Origin: Hymenopellis radicata
Lineage: Eukaryota; Basidiomycota; Agaricomycetes; Agaricales; Physalacriaceae
Reading direction: 5' to 3'
Assembly (NCBI GenBank): GCA_015501595.1
Contig: JADNRX010000133.1
Coordinates: forward strand, 62,001-126,000
Length of the DNA: 64,000 bases
Notes under the pieces: generated by a model
The model's input: only the letters and a program-made list of their open reading frames with translations
What the model was told of the DNA's origin: nothing
Database searches by the model: none
Translations under genes and position numbers: made by a program
In this document: positions 1 to 12,853 of the stretch, one piece after another
How the letters are laid out: each line of letters begins with the position of its first letter
How positions within the stretch are numbered: the stretch's first letter is position 1

Positions 1-1769
1 GCTTTGCTGCTCGGCTACTTGGTTGATGATCGCTACCAAGAACTCGTGGCCGGTCTCCACGACATACTCGAGTAAGCTATATCTTATTCATCTCTTACAC
101 GGACTGATCGTCGTGTAGTTGTTTCTGCCATGGCCGGGATTGGTGTGGCAGTTGGAGGCAAAGACGCGGTCAACTGGGGGTGGAATGACGGCAAAGGGTT
201 GGCCACGATCTTCGCTGGATTCCTTATTGTACGTTTCGTACATTGGAATACTTCGTGTCTCTGATCTTGTTGTAGGCTCCCGGAATTTCTGCTGTCTTCG
301 CCGCCATCATTTACTTACTCACGAAGTACCTCGTTCTTGTTCGCAAGAATTCCCTTCGAGCCGGCTTCATCGCAGCGCCGGTCTTTTTCTTCACCGTCAC
401 GGCCATTCTTACCATGGTCATCGGTGAGGGTGTTCTCTTGGTGATCATTTAAGGATTCGTTGACCTTGCTTTAGTTTACAAGGGATCTCCTACGCTCCAT
501 CTCGATGAATTGGAGCCCAAGGTGATGGCCGCCGCAATCGTTGGTACATCCGCCGTCATCGCAGCTCTTTCGGTTATTTTCTGGCTACCCTACGTCTATT
601 GTAAAACGGTTCGCAATGACTACAGTAAGCTAAACACTCTGTTCGACCGTTTCTCGTATTCATCGCGCGATTAGCCCTTCGCTTCTACCACTTCTTCCTT
701 GGTCCTGCCCTCTGGTGGCGCGCTGCTCCTGCTGATGCTGATAGCGGTATCTCCGCCGTTCCCGACTACCGCGTTAGGAAAGACGAGGTCGACCATCCCG
801 CTCCTGTAAAGGCTCAAGGCATGTATTGTTGCCTTTGAGGACTACTATACCTAAAATTCATGCTAGATGCCGAAAACATGCACACTTCATCAGATGATTC
901 ATCGGCAGATGAGAAGCACGAATCGACGGATGCTCCTGCCGCTCCTAGTGCTCCCCTTCCTGCTGCCCTCAAGGATGTTGACGCGCACCCCATCGAGGGC
1001 GCGTGGTATCTGCCGAAGAACTTGTACATCATTGCCCGTTACAAGTCGATTCCTTGGTTATGGTTCATAATTTCCCATGGCACATCAGGCATGTCGTCTT
1101 AATATGGTCCTCGATTGTCGACTCAGCTCCTCTACAGTTGACGTCCACGCTCGACAGGGCCAAGGACTGGAGGACATGCACGGGCGCGCGCACCAGTATG
1201 ACAACAAGACAGAGCACCTCTACAGTTTTATTCAAGTCATGACCGCATGCACCGCCTCCTTTGCTCACGGTGCTAACGATCGTACGTTACCGTTTTCGGA
1301 GAAATCTCCAAGCTAATGGCATGCTGCAGTTGGGAATGCTGTCGGTCCATATTCCGCCATATACGACATATGGAGTAGCGGCGAGCCTGCAGGCAAAAAC
1401 AGCGACACTCCTGTCTGGATTCTCGTCGCTGGTGCTCTCATTTTGGTTATTGGCCTTGCGACCTACGGGTACAACATCATGAGTATCCTGGGTAACCGCC
1501 TGACGCTGCACTCGCCTTCCCGTGGTTACAGTATGGAGCTGGGATCTGCGATCACCGTCCTGCTGGCCTCGCAATACGCTATCCCCGTCTCAACGACCAT
1601 GTGCATCACTGGGGCCACGATGGGTGTGGCGATATGTAACGGTGATATCAAAGCTTTCAACTGGAAGGCTTTTGGATGGATTGTCCTTGGATGGGTTCTA
1701 ACGGTACCGATTGCCGGCGTCTCGGCGGGTTGTGTTATGGGGATTATCTTAAATGCGCCACATTTCTAA
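1..1769 (+). CDS. PHO89: Na+/phosphate symporter, PiT family (PHO89-like), 5' end outside window
   Basis: Plasma-membrane high-affinity sodium-coupled phosphate importer of the PiT/PHO4 family. The start lies upstream of the window. Exons can be followed across short introns, for example 72-118, 229-275, 424-474 and 625-674, each with GT..AG ends. The N-terminal part reads GGKDAVNWGWNDGK followed by hydrophobic segments. A hydrophilic central loop rich in Ser, Asp and Ala is encoded around 870-1040. The C-terminal half has the family signature ASFAHGAND near 1250-1285 and closing membrane segments, with ASQYAIPVSTTMCITGATMG around 1570-1625, ending at TAA 1767-1769. Motif content and order match PHO89. 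The split of exons around 1045-1130 is uncertain. Confidence 0.92.
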
Positions 1770-1977
1770 CACAACTTGAATAGGACCGCCTTTCGTATGC
1801 AGCTCGGAATTTGATGATTGTCTATGATAGTCATGTACTTGTTAATTGTTGTGTTTGTGGCAGTGTACAAGGCCGCCGAAAAATACACAACCTCATTTTC
1901 ATGTTGAGGAGCGAAATCGTAGTACATAGCATTTCTTTCTACTTATAAAGTCACCGATAGATCCTCGCAGCGCGCCA

Positions 1978-3248
1978 CTACTGCAGATAACGCTGGCAAA
2001 TGTCTACCACTTTCGGATCCACGGCATTCAGAATGTCCACCGTTTCGGTCTGAAACAACTTGAGTAAAGGTTCAATCTAAGAATGGGTAAACCACATACC
2101 CAAATTCTGTCTTCAGTTTCCTTCCCCGTCTTGCTCAGCGCCCACTGCTGACCTCTTCAACTTTGGACCTCGAGATGTATGCCCCACGGAGCTCCTGCTC
2201 ATTGTCCGCACCGCCGACGGCACCATAAACCAACTGTCGGCTTCCCTCCTCAGTAGTAAAAGCAGTCTCTGCCTCTTGCTTCGCGTTACCCTCCTTCATG
2301 AAGTCGGGGATGTTGCTGCGCAAGTTGGAAATACAGAACCCAGGGTTAACGCAGTCCACGATTATGGAGGAGCCAACGTGTGATTGAAGAGAACGAGTAA
2401 AGAAAAGGTTCAGAACTGAGCGAAGAGCCTCAGCACGAGTCAGTGTCCTGCACAATTAAAAAGACGTACGTTTGGTATGAGAGTAACGATCAACGTTCCC
2501 GAATGCATTAGGGTCTTGAGCGCTGTTCTCTTTCGGTTTTGGCGTACAAAGTTCTGGCTTGTTCAATGCCTCCAAGATCTTGGGTTCATCGAGGATGAGC
2601 TCAGGGATGTCGACCATGAAGAGTAGCCCGCTTGTGACGATGACAAGGCGCGGAGTCCCAGAATGCTGTTCAGCAGTTCGCTTAAGAAGAGGAAGTAGAC
2701 GGAACGCTAGCAACTCTTGGCCAAGGCAATTCGCTTCCAAACTAATAACAGCGTCAGCAACCTGAGACAGAGAGATACAGAGGACACACTAACCATGTCT
2801 CCCAACCGTCTTCAGTGAATTCAAAAGGGCCCCAGATGGCAGTCGCGGCGTTTTCGACGAGGATGTCCAGCCGGTCGAGTTCACGGTCAGCTCTGTCTGC
2901 AAATGCAGATACGCTGGCGAAGCTGCTGAAATCAACCTGCCAGACCTCCCCGCCGCTATACCCAGTTTCCGCCTTCAGCTCTGTCAAGACGAACGCGTAA
3001 GGAGAGATCCAACTTCGATTACAAGAACGGAACTCACGAGCTAACGCAGTACTACCCTTATCGATGCTGCGACAAGCTAGGATGACGCGCGCTGCATTCA
3101 TTTTGGCGAAATGCTTGCATGCCTCGAATCCTAGGCCGATATTGGCGCCGGTGACGATGACGGTTTTGCCAGTGAGGTCAGCGTGAACGACTGGCGGGGC
3201 AATCTGCTTCTTGAGGCCGACGTGAAGTTCGTCCCAACTAGGAGCCAT
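1978..3248 (-). CDS. Short-chain dehydrogenase/reductase, retinol dehydrogenase-like, possible 3' frameshift
   Basis: NAD(P)-dependent oxidoreductase of the SDR superfamily; substrate unknown. The ATG is at 3246-3248. Visible motifs in order: cofactor-binding TGANIGLG near residue 34, ENAA (the NNAG equivalent), VTSG with the catalytic Ser, and YSHTK (YxxxK). Introns at 2742-2793 and 2416-2469 splice cleanly, joining GWET to CLEANCLG and YSHTK to LLNLFF. At the C-terminus the frame leading to SKVEEV stops at 2135. The next frame carries the expected family tail (WALSKTGKETEDRIW, then a short intron and a DPKVVDICQ segment ending at 1978). A one-base frame break therefore lies near 2145-2155: either a real lesion or an assembly error. 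About 330 residues in total, normal for the family. Confidence 0.8.
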
Positions 3249-3785
3249 GGTTGTACTAGTAGTGTTATTGCAGAAAGATGAACGATGAACGCCTCTTTAT
3301 ACGATAATCAAGTCCCACATTATACATCGCTGGCGTATAAATCAACCGTGCCCAAGCCGGCAGGCCACGCAACACGCAAGTGAGTTTTGCGTCGAATGGA
3401 GGTATCACCTAATGCACAGTGCTAGTGTTGCGCACTTTCAGAGTCATAGACTGAAATTGGACATTCGTCCGCTCCTCGGCAAAGCCAGCTGTAGAGGAGG
3501 GGGGTGTGCATGCCGAATCTGTGACGAGGGAGGACTCTACACAAACGAAACGTTTTAATCGGGAAGCGCCGCTCGTCATTTTACCAAACAAATGCATCAC
3601 CGTTTATCCATCCACCACACCAATAAGCTCAGAAGGCGGGAAAACAGCTGATGGGAGCCGGTGGTAGACTAAGCATCTTTCAAGTTGAATAAGGGGCAAT
3701 TTGATGCGTGACGCAACACACGTGTGACACAACGCTTAGTCATATGTGGCGGTGAGGGACCTTGGTATGTTACTATGTAACCACC
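3249..3785. other. Intergenic, no gene seen
   Basis: This is the divergent promoter space between the SDR gene and the MYND gene. Short ORFs here have no recognisable composition or splice structure, and I see no RNA gene. Confidence 0.6.
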
Positions 3786-5810
3786 ATGTCTTCCGAATCT
3801 CTCACGAAGCAAACGCGTACATTTCGCATATATCTCGATGGCCTGGATAAATTGCCGGAGCATCTCAAGATTTCCGACTACTCACTCATCGAGCAAGATG
3901 CAGACATCGCGCTTGGCACGATGAAGGAATCAGTTCCGAAAAGTACGTCTAGATTAAGCTTTTTGATCTCATCTCTGTGCAGGATTCTGTTCTATGCTGG
4001 GATTATGCTTACATCTATTTCCAGATGTTCACGGTCGTTCGCAGAAAGGACAGGACATTGGAATACTGCATCCCGGCATTGTGTACATCACAACACATAA
4101 ACATCTGTTCAACTTCGCGTATTTGTGTCAGACCGACGATGGTAAGGACTTTTCACAGAGAATTAGATGGATTAATGGACTCTGTATGGATGCTAGTTCC
4201 CTCTGAGATTCTCCCCCAAGTCATCTGGGCACTAGAATGGAACGTTCTCGCCTTGGGAGAAGCGCCTGATGAACAACTGCGTTCGGTTGGCCACATCCTT
4301 CCCCACCAGCATGGGGAGGTCGCCAGGTTTGCTAGGTATTTCATGTCATTAAATTCCCGGCGAAAACTATGCGCTCACATCTTGTAAGTACCTACCGTCC
4401 TCAATTACATGTCTTCACACGATCTAACACGTCTCTAGAAAGCCCGAGATTGACCGCCCAATCGAGGCACTGCGCCACATGCGTGCGGCGATACAGGCTG
4501 ACCGGGAGCAGGCGGAACGCGTTGGAAAGACCACGGACACTTGGCAGGGAAATCCGTTCGTAACCCCCCCATCCTAGCCGTGCTCTTTTACTTTGAACTT
4601 TTCATAGGGGATTGCACATCGATTATGTGGTTGCACTTGCCCGATCCCGTACAGACGACGCCGAAGCCAAAGTCGCGTTGAGCCGCATCATAAATGAGCC
4701 GCTGAAAAATCCACAATTCGCGTCTTCACACAGCGCTTATTCAACCGTTGCTTCCAAGTTCTACCTCGCGCGCGTCCTACGCCGGCTTGGCGACACCAAA
4801 GAAGCCCAGAAGCTGTCAGTTTCTCATCTCTTTTCCTCATCTCACTGAAATGGATTATGGATGGACGACAGTGAATCCTGGCTGGTGACTTGGTTTAGAA
4901 AGAACCCGATGACAATTGTCGGCAAGACTCTCCGGATGTGGTTCTCAACGGACTGCGATCCAAGCACAGACCCCGTGTACACGCGCCTTGGTGGTGACGA
5001 ATGGCTCAAAGGCCGCACAACGACGTTCAAGACGGCACAGCGTCAGACGCGGTCATGTAGGCAGTGCAGCGCATCCGAGCCAAGCATCACCGTCTTCCAG
5101 TGCTCGCGCTGTAAATACATCTTCTATTGCTCACCGGAATGCCAACGAACCCACTGGCCTTACCACAAGGAGATGTGCAAGGAGCGTGCCGAGTCGCTTA
5201 AAAAGGTAGTGGAACAGCGCAAGGTCGATCCAAAGGCGGCGAAGCGCAGCGAGGACTGGATCAAGTGGCGCGACAGCAACCACGTTGCGAATAATGTGTG
5301 CCCCATGCACGCGCTCGGTTTGAAGCGCGATCCAAACCGCGGTGCAACACATATTTTTGTGAAGAATGTGGAACACGTTCCCGATGCGGCAGACCTGCTC
5401 AACCGGTTCGTTGTCGTGCAGGCGGGCGTGTTCAAAATTAGCGACGTGCAGCCTGACGTTGAAGGGATCCTGGGTCTCAACAAAAACGAGCTCCCTGAGT
5501 TCATGGCCGAGATCAGTGCAGAGTTCGACGCGGGCCCGGGCAAGCACAACGATCGGGTGGGGTTTTTTGATTTGATGTTCTCCCACCAACCGGGCGTGCA
5601 GGCGTATATAGGATATAGTGCGTTTTTTTAACAATTCTGCTTCGATTTTATTCTAAGGTTTTGTTTCTAGTGGGAATAGCGAAAACCCGTCTGGCGCATG
5701 TGCCGTATGACCCGGATTGGCGCGCGATGATGAACAAGAATGGGAATCCACCGGAAGCTATACAGTTTGTATCTGGGAAGAAAGATGCTGAGCATGGTAT
5801 CACTTTCTAG
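3786..5810 (+). CDS. MYND-type zinc finger protein
   Basis: Probable protein-interaction or regulatory factor; specific role unknown. The chosen ATG (3786-3788) sits in an ACCATG context and begins MSSESLTKQTRTFRIYLD. Several short introns are needed, with exons around 3994-4140, 4200-4385, 4440-4565, 4610-4815 and 4875-5597. The last large exon holds the MYND finger at about 5056-5175, with the spacing CxxC..CxxC..YCSxxCQ..HW..HKxxC. A final intron near 5598-5652 links to a short exon ending at TAG 5808-5810. The region after the finger (CPMHALGLKRDP.., acidic LDGILG-like stretch) resembles many uncharacterised Agaricomycete MYND proteins. No catalytic SET domain is seen, so this is not a SMYD methyltransferase. 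Confidence 0.85.
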
Positions 5811-6072
5811 CACACGCCTCACTTTACTTGCACCCGCATCACTTTTTTGATACACCGAAGAATCTCACAAATCTCTGCGCCACTGCTGCATCATCCTCGA
5901 GCCTGGCCAGAGCAAGTGGATCATACATCGTTGTGCCATCCGAGTACACTGCTGACAATTTAGGCCACTCAGGCGAACAGTACATGTGCCAGGACCTGTA
6001 CCAGCTAAGTGTAGTTCGTACTGCCTGCGGTATGATGTTTGGATGGATCAGGTTTACAACAAGGAGCTGGAA

Positions 6073-6597
6073 TTAAAGCGGAGAGTAATGCGCATATCTC
6101 GATATCCAGGCGAGTGCTTCAGACATGTCTCCCGAGTCCACAATGCGGGGACTGCGCATGTCAAGGCCAATATGCGTGAGGCGGGGATAATCACTGTGCA
6201 GAGTCCGAAAGAGAGCCTCATCCGCAAATACCGCTTGTATGATCATGTTGACGCTCAGGTGCGTCAACGTTCGGGGAAATTTGGCATCGCGCGCTGTGAG
6301 GTCGGTAAGATGAATAGCGAGGTGTGTCAATCGAGTGCAGCTCTCGGTCAGCTCGGATAAGCGCCGAACAAAGGAAGGCTGGAGACCCTTGAATGAGATT
6401 CCAATAATGCTGATACAAACAGCCATGATACGACGGGCATCTTCAGAGGTTCGTGCAGACATGAACAGTTCTGTATAAACTTGGAGCAGCCCTGTAATAT
6501 TACAATAAGTCAGTGTGTATTCGGCGCGTCCTTTACTGAGGTCTCTGGACGCGATAAAGTGTGGCGACGCCGCGGATCTGGACAATACGACGTTCAA
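6073..6597 (-). pseudogene. F-box/LRR-like protein, 3' fragment
   Basis: The reading frame shows the LTHL-type repeats seen in Agaricomycete F-box-like proteins (CTRLTHLAIHLTDL, FPRTLTHLSVNM, YPRLTHIGLDM). It resembles the C-terminal half of the protein encoded at 9183-10346. No F-box N-terminus can be found upstream between 6597 and 6830, so this is either a truncated copy or a gene whose first exons are too diverged to see. It lies between the MYND gene and a P450 on the same strand as the P450 cluster. Confidence 0.5.
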
Positions 6598-6836
6598 GGA
6601 CGGCTTTGATGATCCATTGAATGTCAGTAAAGAGGTGTCGGGCTTTTATGAGTCATGTGTCCTGCTGCCCAAGCTGATGATGACTTCCTCTAATTGGACC
6701 AGTGTTCACTTAGTAAAGTATAGGCGCTGCCACGCAGATCTGCTTCAGGCGAAACAGGAAGCGCTATATAAAAGGCAGTAGTACCGCCAGTAGACATAGC
6801 GTACTCGGACATTTTATTTATGTGCTGATACTAGAA

Positions 6837-9029
6837 CTACATAAGGGTCTCAGCGAGACTTATCACCTTTTCCACTTCCGAGAAGCGCGGTGTGAGAGCG
6901 CATTTGAAAGGTAGAGGTTGCCTGTGTCATATCGTTAGAAGAGTCGGAGAATGTAAAACCAATATCCGTACGCAACGATCCCATCGCTATACGCCATATC
7001 ATTCAACACGATAGTTTTCCCATCTTCGTCTACTGCGTTGTTGATGCTGAACGCCCAAAGGAGACACGAAATCGTGATGTAGGCCGTTTCGCGAGCGAGA
7101 TGTCGTCCGGGGCAAATGCTGATGAATGCATGAGCCTGGCTCGTCTGAGAATGTACTGGTAACTGTGCGCCTCACCGTCTCCCGTATCCGAACGCTCCTA
7201 TTGTGGTGGGATCGCACTGAGGGCTGTCACCTAGAAACCTTTCCGGGTCGAAGGCCTCTGGATTCGGGTAGGTGTCCTTATCGTGGAGGATTGCCCTGAA
7301 GGTTGGTGTCAACAAACCCTTGAAAGACAGCCACAGCGCAGGGGAAGTACCAAACGTTCGGACTAACAGTCGAGCCTAGAGGAATTTTTGAGAGACTGTC
7401 GAGAGTCAACGCCATGGTAGCTCACCTTTCGGAATGACATAGTTCTCGTAAAAGTCGTCAGACATGTTATTATGGGCGATGCCTTCATTTGACGCTTATC
7501 AGAACGTAGTCAGTAGTACCAAAACAGAAGACCCATACCTAACGGCGACACAGGCCGCCAGCGCATCGATTCCAAGATCAGCGCCTCGATGTACGGCAGG
7601 TTGGGTTGGTCGTCGTAGCCCGGAAGTCTGCTTCTGCCAACAACGGCATCTAACTCAGCTTGAGCTTTCTTCTGAACGCCTGGGTTTAGAACCATCGCCA
7701 GAATCGTTGTGAGTATGATAGCCACGGTCTAATGACAAGGCGTGAACATCACGAAACGTCCGTTGAAGGAAAGAACATACTGTATCCGCGCCAGCTGCCA
7801 CAAGTTGTATGTCGTTAGTGACACGGGCATCGTAACGTCAAGTGCCACTGACCAGTTAATCCAACCCCGGCACAGTCTTTGATTGCTTCCAGAACATGGT
7901 CATATTCGACGCCAGTGATCTCTTTAGATTCCAGTTGATCCAGACTTGTGGCGACGAATGTGGAGGCGACCTGTCCATCTCCCTACACCCTTGTGAGTCG
8001 AACACAATTTCCAAACAGCAGACACAATACATACTCTCGATCTCCGGGCGACAGCCGTTTCGAAAGGTAGATTGAGGATATCCCGCGCCTCTGGCGCTAC
8101 ACTCTCCGCGAGCTTCTTGAAGGCCGCAAAGGGGAGCCAAGCTGATGGCTTCGAGTAAGCATCTCGCGCGCGTTTAGTGCGTACTCCCGCATGAGAACAC
8201 GTACAGGGAATCACGCCAAGACTGGGCATGTAGTCAACTAAATAGCTTCCCGGCTGCATAGCGATTTCGGACTTCCGAAGGGCTTTATTAACGATAGTAA
8301 TGTACCAATCGTTTTCTTCTTGAGCCTCGTAGCCGTATACTAACAAGAGAACTATGGAGCTTGTGGCACTAGCCACGAGTAGAGGTCAGCCCAGCGCGCG
8401 CGGAGGAGAAATTGGACAGCTTACTGTCGAGCGTGATGGTAGAAGTCATCTGGTCGTTGTAGCAGCCTTCGCAGGAATCGAACCGTAGCCTGAACTTGTA
8501 CAGGCCTATAGTTCGAAACTTGGTTCGAGTTGAAATACTGATTGAAGGTTTTTCGATGAAGCCTAGTTATTGCAATTTGGTGAACAATAAAAACGCAGAA
8601 CTTGGAACACAAACGCACCTCCATCTATCCGAGTATCGCATAAATCCGAAGTCCCAGCCCCAGCCCATCAGCCCATTGGACATATGGAAACCTGGTTTTG
8701 AGTATCAACCGCATACCAACCTGTCGTAACGCACTAGGTTTGTCGGAGTATATTGCGGAGCGCTTCTCGAGCAGCTCCACAGCTGCCTTAGCAGAGTTCA
8801 ATATGATGACCGGTTGGCCCAAAACTTCCATGGACACGACATCGGAGTTGTATGTGTCCGACCAGCCACCATAGCACAGCCAGGCCCTACTCAGAGGGCG
8901 ATCGAAGACATTGCCAACGATTGGCAGACCCTTTGGTCCTGGTGGCAGAGCAAACCGTCGACGGCGACGGAGGCTGCTGAGTCCGAGTGTAATGAGAAAG
9001 AGTAGCGCGACGACGAGAACGGAAGCCAT
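6837..9029 (-). CDS. Cytochrome P450 monooxygenase (copy A1)
   Basis: Membrane-anchored haem monooxygenase; substrate unknown. The ATG is at 9027-9029, followed by an N-terminal hydrophobic anchor, an arginine cluster and the hinge LPPGPKGLPIVGN. Key motifs survive across many short introns: I-helix AAGADTT (around 7780-7700), ExxR as ESMRW, PERF as DPERFLG, and the haem loop FGYG..ICPGRHLA (split by an intron near 7150). The last exon gives QPLPFKCALTPRF and ends at TAG 6837-6839. Overall organisation is like OrdA/CYP64-type basidiomycete P450s, but the family cannot be assigned without alignment. A truncated near-copy lies at 45329-46967 on the other strand. Confidence 0.88.
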
Positions 9030-9182
9030 GCCTGGTATCTGGCCTTCTGAAGACAGTTATAACAGCATGAGATAGAGTTCATCTCTCACGGTTCACAGAA
9101 CGCATCCTGTGGACTTATCAGCTGGTGATCTTCGGCATTTTGGACAGTGCGCGTAGTGGCAGGAACCACGCCTGGCCCAAGA

Positions 9183-10346
9183 TTACGCAAAGCGATAAGC
9201 AATATCTATTCTTTGTAGATACGCAAGCACCGTTCGAGACCAAGTTTTACTGTGAATAATGAGATTAGCTAATTCTCGAAAGCGAACAGAACGACGGACC
9301 TCTCTCACGCTCCGCCTTGACGCGACGATACTTTCTGCGAACTCCCAAACGTCATCCTCATGTCCGTACACCCAGTCCGACTCAAAATTATGATCCTTCT
9401 CGAAACAGTGGAGCCCGTCAATCTGACCAAAGAAACGGCTTTGGGGACAGATTATGACGACACGTTCGTCGGTGGCAAGACCTTCCAGCTTTATTTTTTC
9501 ACCTGGTAGTTCCGAGGCAAGGAAGAGTTGTTCGTCTGGTACTACACTGACCGCGAACAATAAAAGGGTAGTTGGTAGAAGCGAGATCAGGGGCAATAAC
9601 AGATTACGGGGACCCGACCTGTTAATAATACTCCAATTCAAGCCGCGTCCAGACAACAAGATGTGCGTTAGATGATTACAGCGGGCAAAGACGGATGCCC
9701 AATGAACCTCGGTGATGTTCTCATCGTCGTCAAAACAGTCCACGTGCAGATGTGTTAATCGTGGAGGAAGGAAGTCGAGCGAAGAACGTGCTTTCAGGTC
9801 CAGGATGGATAAGTGGGTGAGATGATGGAATGCGCCGAGGTCTTCGAAAGCGAATTGGTGTACCGGTGACAAGATATCCTGCTGAGCGTTGGGTGTGTCT
9901 ACGTCTCTTATGACCCAGTATCCAAGGCTCTCCACACCTGTGCAGGTGGAAAAGATAAGACTAATGGCATGAAGCTCATTGTGGGGGAACGTTTCGAAGG
10001 TCTTACCACCTCCTGACTCTATATCACCGATGCAGAGGGTTTTAACGTTCAAGGCGAAGAAGGTCGGATCATTACGAGACTGCACGACGCGTGCGAAAGC
10101 CATAACCTTGTTCGCGTTGGGAAGAGCGATAGAACGGTATATCATAGGCTCCATCCTGAAATTGTTGGTCATTGACGAGAACCATTGGACGAATTTGTGT
10201 TACCATTGACGGACTGTTTTGGAGACCAAGGCCAGGGTGAGTGCTGTTGCGCGGTCCATTTCAGCAGCGGTTTCAAGCAAAAGACGTGCAATATCGATGG
10301 GCAGGTCAGCGAAAGGATGTAGCTTGGCAATGCGCGTTTCTTCCAT
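9183..10346 (-). CDS. F-box-like / leucine-rich protein (copy 1)
   Basis: Probable F-box-like protein, by analogy a substrate adaptor for SCF ubiquitin ligases, though many such fungal paralogues are uncharacterised. The ATG is at 10344-10346. An N-terminal F-box-like helix region (FADLPIDIARLLLETAAEMDR) is followed by a 49 bp intron joining VRQW to MEPMIYRSIAL, then LTHL-type repeats (HHLTHLSILDL, PPRLTHLHVDCF, CNHLTHILLSG). About 370 residues. It is almost identical to the inverted copy at 44017-45126 but keeps a Trp codon where that copy has a stop. It sits between two P450 genes on the same strand. Confidence 0.75.
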
Positions 10347-10682
10347 GATGGACGCGTTGGCAGGCTGGAAACAACAACCTGGCTTCAGTCTGTCTTGAGT
10401 AGATTTCGAAATGCTCTTACCAGTAGTTGAATGAATGTGCAAGTCAGAAAGTGTCGCTGCCGAGACGAAGGCAGGTGAACAAAACACAAGCACACAAATC
10501 CGTCACTCAACTTGACCCTAGGTTCGGAGCAAGCCCCCGTTCGAACCGGAGACCGATGTGTTCTCAGAGGTGTCGGTGGCTGTTTGTAGTGTTGGGTTTA
10601 CCATTCTCAAGTATCCTGTTGAACGGAAAATCGGGCGGGTCTCGACTCACAGAGTTTGCAACTGTGTACGGAAATTAAGTGT

Positions 10683-12853
10683 TCAATTTACTAGGCCTAC
10701 TATGGACTCAACCTCCTCAAACCTTGGTGTAATCTTACATTTAAATCCCGAATTAAATCTAGCAGATGACGCACACTGTCAACAATCGAGAACCGGAAAA
10801 GCAGCGATAAGACGTACGCGACAATCCCATCTGCGTAGCCTGTATGATCTGGCATGATCTCCACGCCGTTCTCGTCTTTCTCCGGTGTAAACGTAAAAGC
10901 CCAAAGCAAGGACGCAACGGCAATGAAATTGGTATTCATCGCAAAGTGACGGCCGGCACAAATGCTATCGAGTGCGAGTGTGAGCTTCACCCTGAGCAGA
11001 CGAGCGTCGCTTACCGTCTACCGAACCCGAACACGCCCATCATGGTAGGATCACGTTGGGGATTGGTACCGATGAAGCGTTCCGGGTTATAAGCATGAGC
11101 GTCGGATATGTGTCCTCGTTGTGTAGGATCCCCCTGGATTCCATTCAATCTTCCGTCAAGCGACTCGTATCAGTCGTGTACTCACCAAGCATTTCCGATG
11201 ATAGCCGAGCCTAGGAAATACACATTGAGATCTAAATCCAAGAAACTTTGTGTAATCTCACCGCGCGGGATGAAGTAGCCATCATACACATCGTCGCATA
11301 TGTTGGCGTGTGCAAGAGCTACTCGAAAGCAATCTTGAGTAGGAGTCAGTATATGAGACAACAAAGTCCAATACCAAGAGGCACTGGTGGTCTCCATCGC
11401 AGGGACTCAAGAACCATAGCCGAAATATACGGGAGATCTTCCTTGTCACTGAAATCTGGTGGTCTGTTCCTGCCAACAACCGTATCGAGCTCGGCATGAG
11501 CCTTGGCTTGGACTTCTGGGTTATAAACTAAGGCTATAATCGTCGCGAGGACCACCGATGAGGTCTACAAGAAAGGTGTCAGTGTAATGACGATTTCAAG
11601 AGAAGGAACAACGGACAGTCTCAGCGCCACCTGAAAGTTACTCGGTTAAACGTCTCGAGAGCTCGAGAGGCTATCACTCACCGGTTAACGCCACGGCCGC
11701 GCAGTTCTTGATAATCTCGAGCGCAGCGCCGTGCTCACTTTCAGCTTCCGTTGACATCGTACGATTGATACTCGCTGATACGAACGAGTCAAATCCAGCG
11801 GTCCTTTGGGCCTTGTCCTACCGAAAGTCTATTAAGAATACACATTCAAAAGCACTACGCCACATTACCTCCGACTTCGTGGCTACCTCGAAGGGAGCTT
11901 CTAGAAGCTTGAGGGAATATTTCGCACGGGTTTCGACATCTTCGGTGAAGGGGGAGAAAGGAAACCATCCTAAGTATCCGTCAGCCTGTGAAGCACAGAG
12001 AATTGGGACACCACAGACTCGGCACGAATCTGAAGACGGGAAAATAATCAATGAGAAAGTTCCCTGGCATTGCTGCCGCCACAAACGCTCCCCGCATTGC
12101 AGTGTACAAGATTTCAACCAAGGGATCATTCTTGACTTCCACTTCATAACCGCAAGTGACGAAGAATATGACCGAGGCCGAGTAACTAAATGAGTTTCTC
12201 AGGCTGAGTCTGTTCAGTAGGGAGACAGAGTGATGAGCTCACTGCCGGATGTAATCCCCGAACTTGTCCGGCTCTCGGAGCAGATACCGCAGCATCGTGA
12301 GTGTGGCGCTCTTCTGGTAAGGGCGATACGCATGGACCTCGTTTTCGTTGAAGTATTGATGGAACGTCTTCCGTTGACGTCTACGAGTAGGTGAAGATCG
12401 AAATAAACTGAGGTAATGGACGGATCATGTGTACCTCCACCAGCTGGTGTACCCAAGGAATCCGAAATCCCATTTCCAGTGCAGCACCTCGGTCAACATA
12501 TACTGAGCTGGTAGTGCGGTGTCAGCGTGGTAATCCTCGAGTCACCGACAACACGTACGATGTCTGCTGGAGTAGATAGCAGAACGTTTCCACAAGAGTT
12601 CGTCGGCGGCTCTGGGGCTATTGATTATCACGGTTGTCTGGCCGAAAACCTCCGTGGACAACAGGTCAGAGTTCAGTGCGGTTCCCCAGTCCAGGTAGGT
12701 CAGCCATGGCTCCCGAGCTGGCCGGGAGAAGAGATTCCCCACTATTGGGAGTCGCCTAGGTCCAGGTGGTAGAGGGAGAGTACTACTGCGGCGCCGTATC
12801 GCGAGAACGGTTACCAGAATCAAGCATGCTATGACGAAGTGAACGGGGTTCAT
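10683..12853 (-). CDS. Cytochrome P450 monooxygenase (B)
   Basis: Second P450 of the cluster, related to copy A1 but clearly diverged. The ATG is at 12851-12853, with a hydrophobic anchor and LPPGPRRLPIVGN. Later motifs: I-helix GGAETTSS (split by introns near 11560-11640), ExxR as ESLRW, PERF as NPERFIG, and haem loop FGFGRR then ICAGRHFA across an intron near 10980-11030. The last intron joins GIVA to FNSGFKCKITPRF, ending at TGA 10683-10685. All catalytic elements are present, so it is probably functional. Middle exons around 11700-12450 need transcript support. The substrate is unknown. Confidence 0.85.

Noticed and set aside
3409..3863. Minus-strand ORFs in the SDR-MYND intergenic space
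   Set aside because: Short, no motif, no plausible splice partners.
5131..5634. 167-codon minus-strand ORF opposite the MYND gene
   Set aside because: Shadow of a well-supported plus-strand exon with zinc-finger motif.
8465..8500. AATCGAACC word resembling a tRNA T-arm
   Set aside because: It lies inside a P450 exon encoding VRFLRRLLQ and has no cloverleaf.
10520..10560. tRNA-like T-loop word GTTCGAACC
   Set aside because: No matching acceptor, D or anticodon stems could be folded around it.
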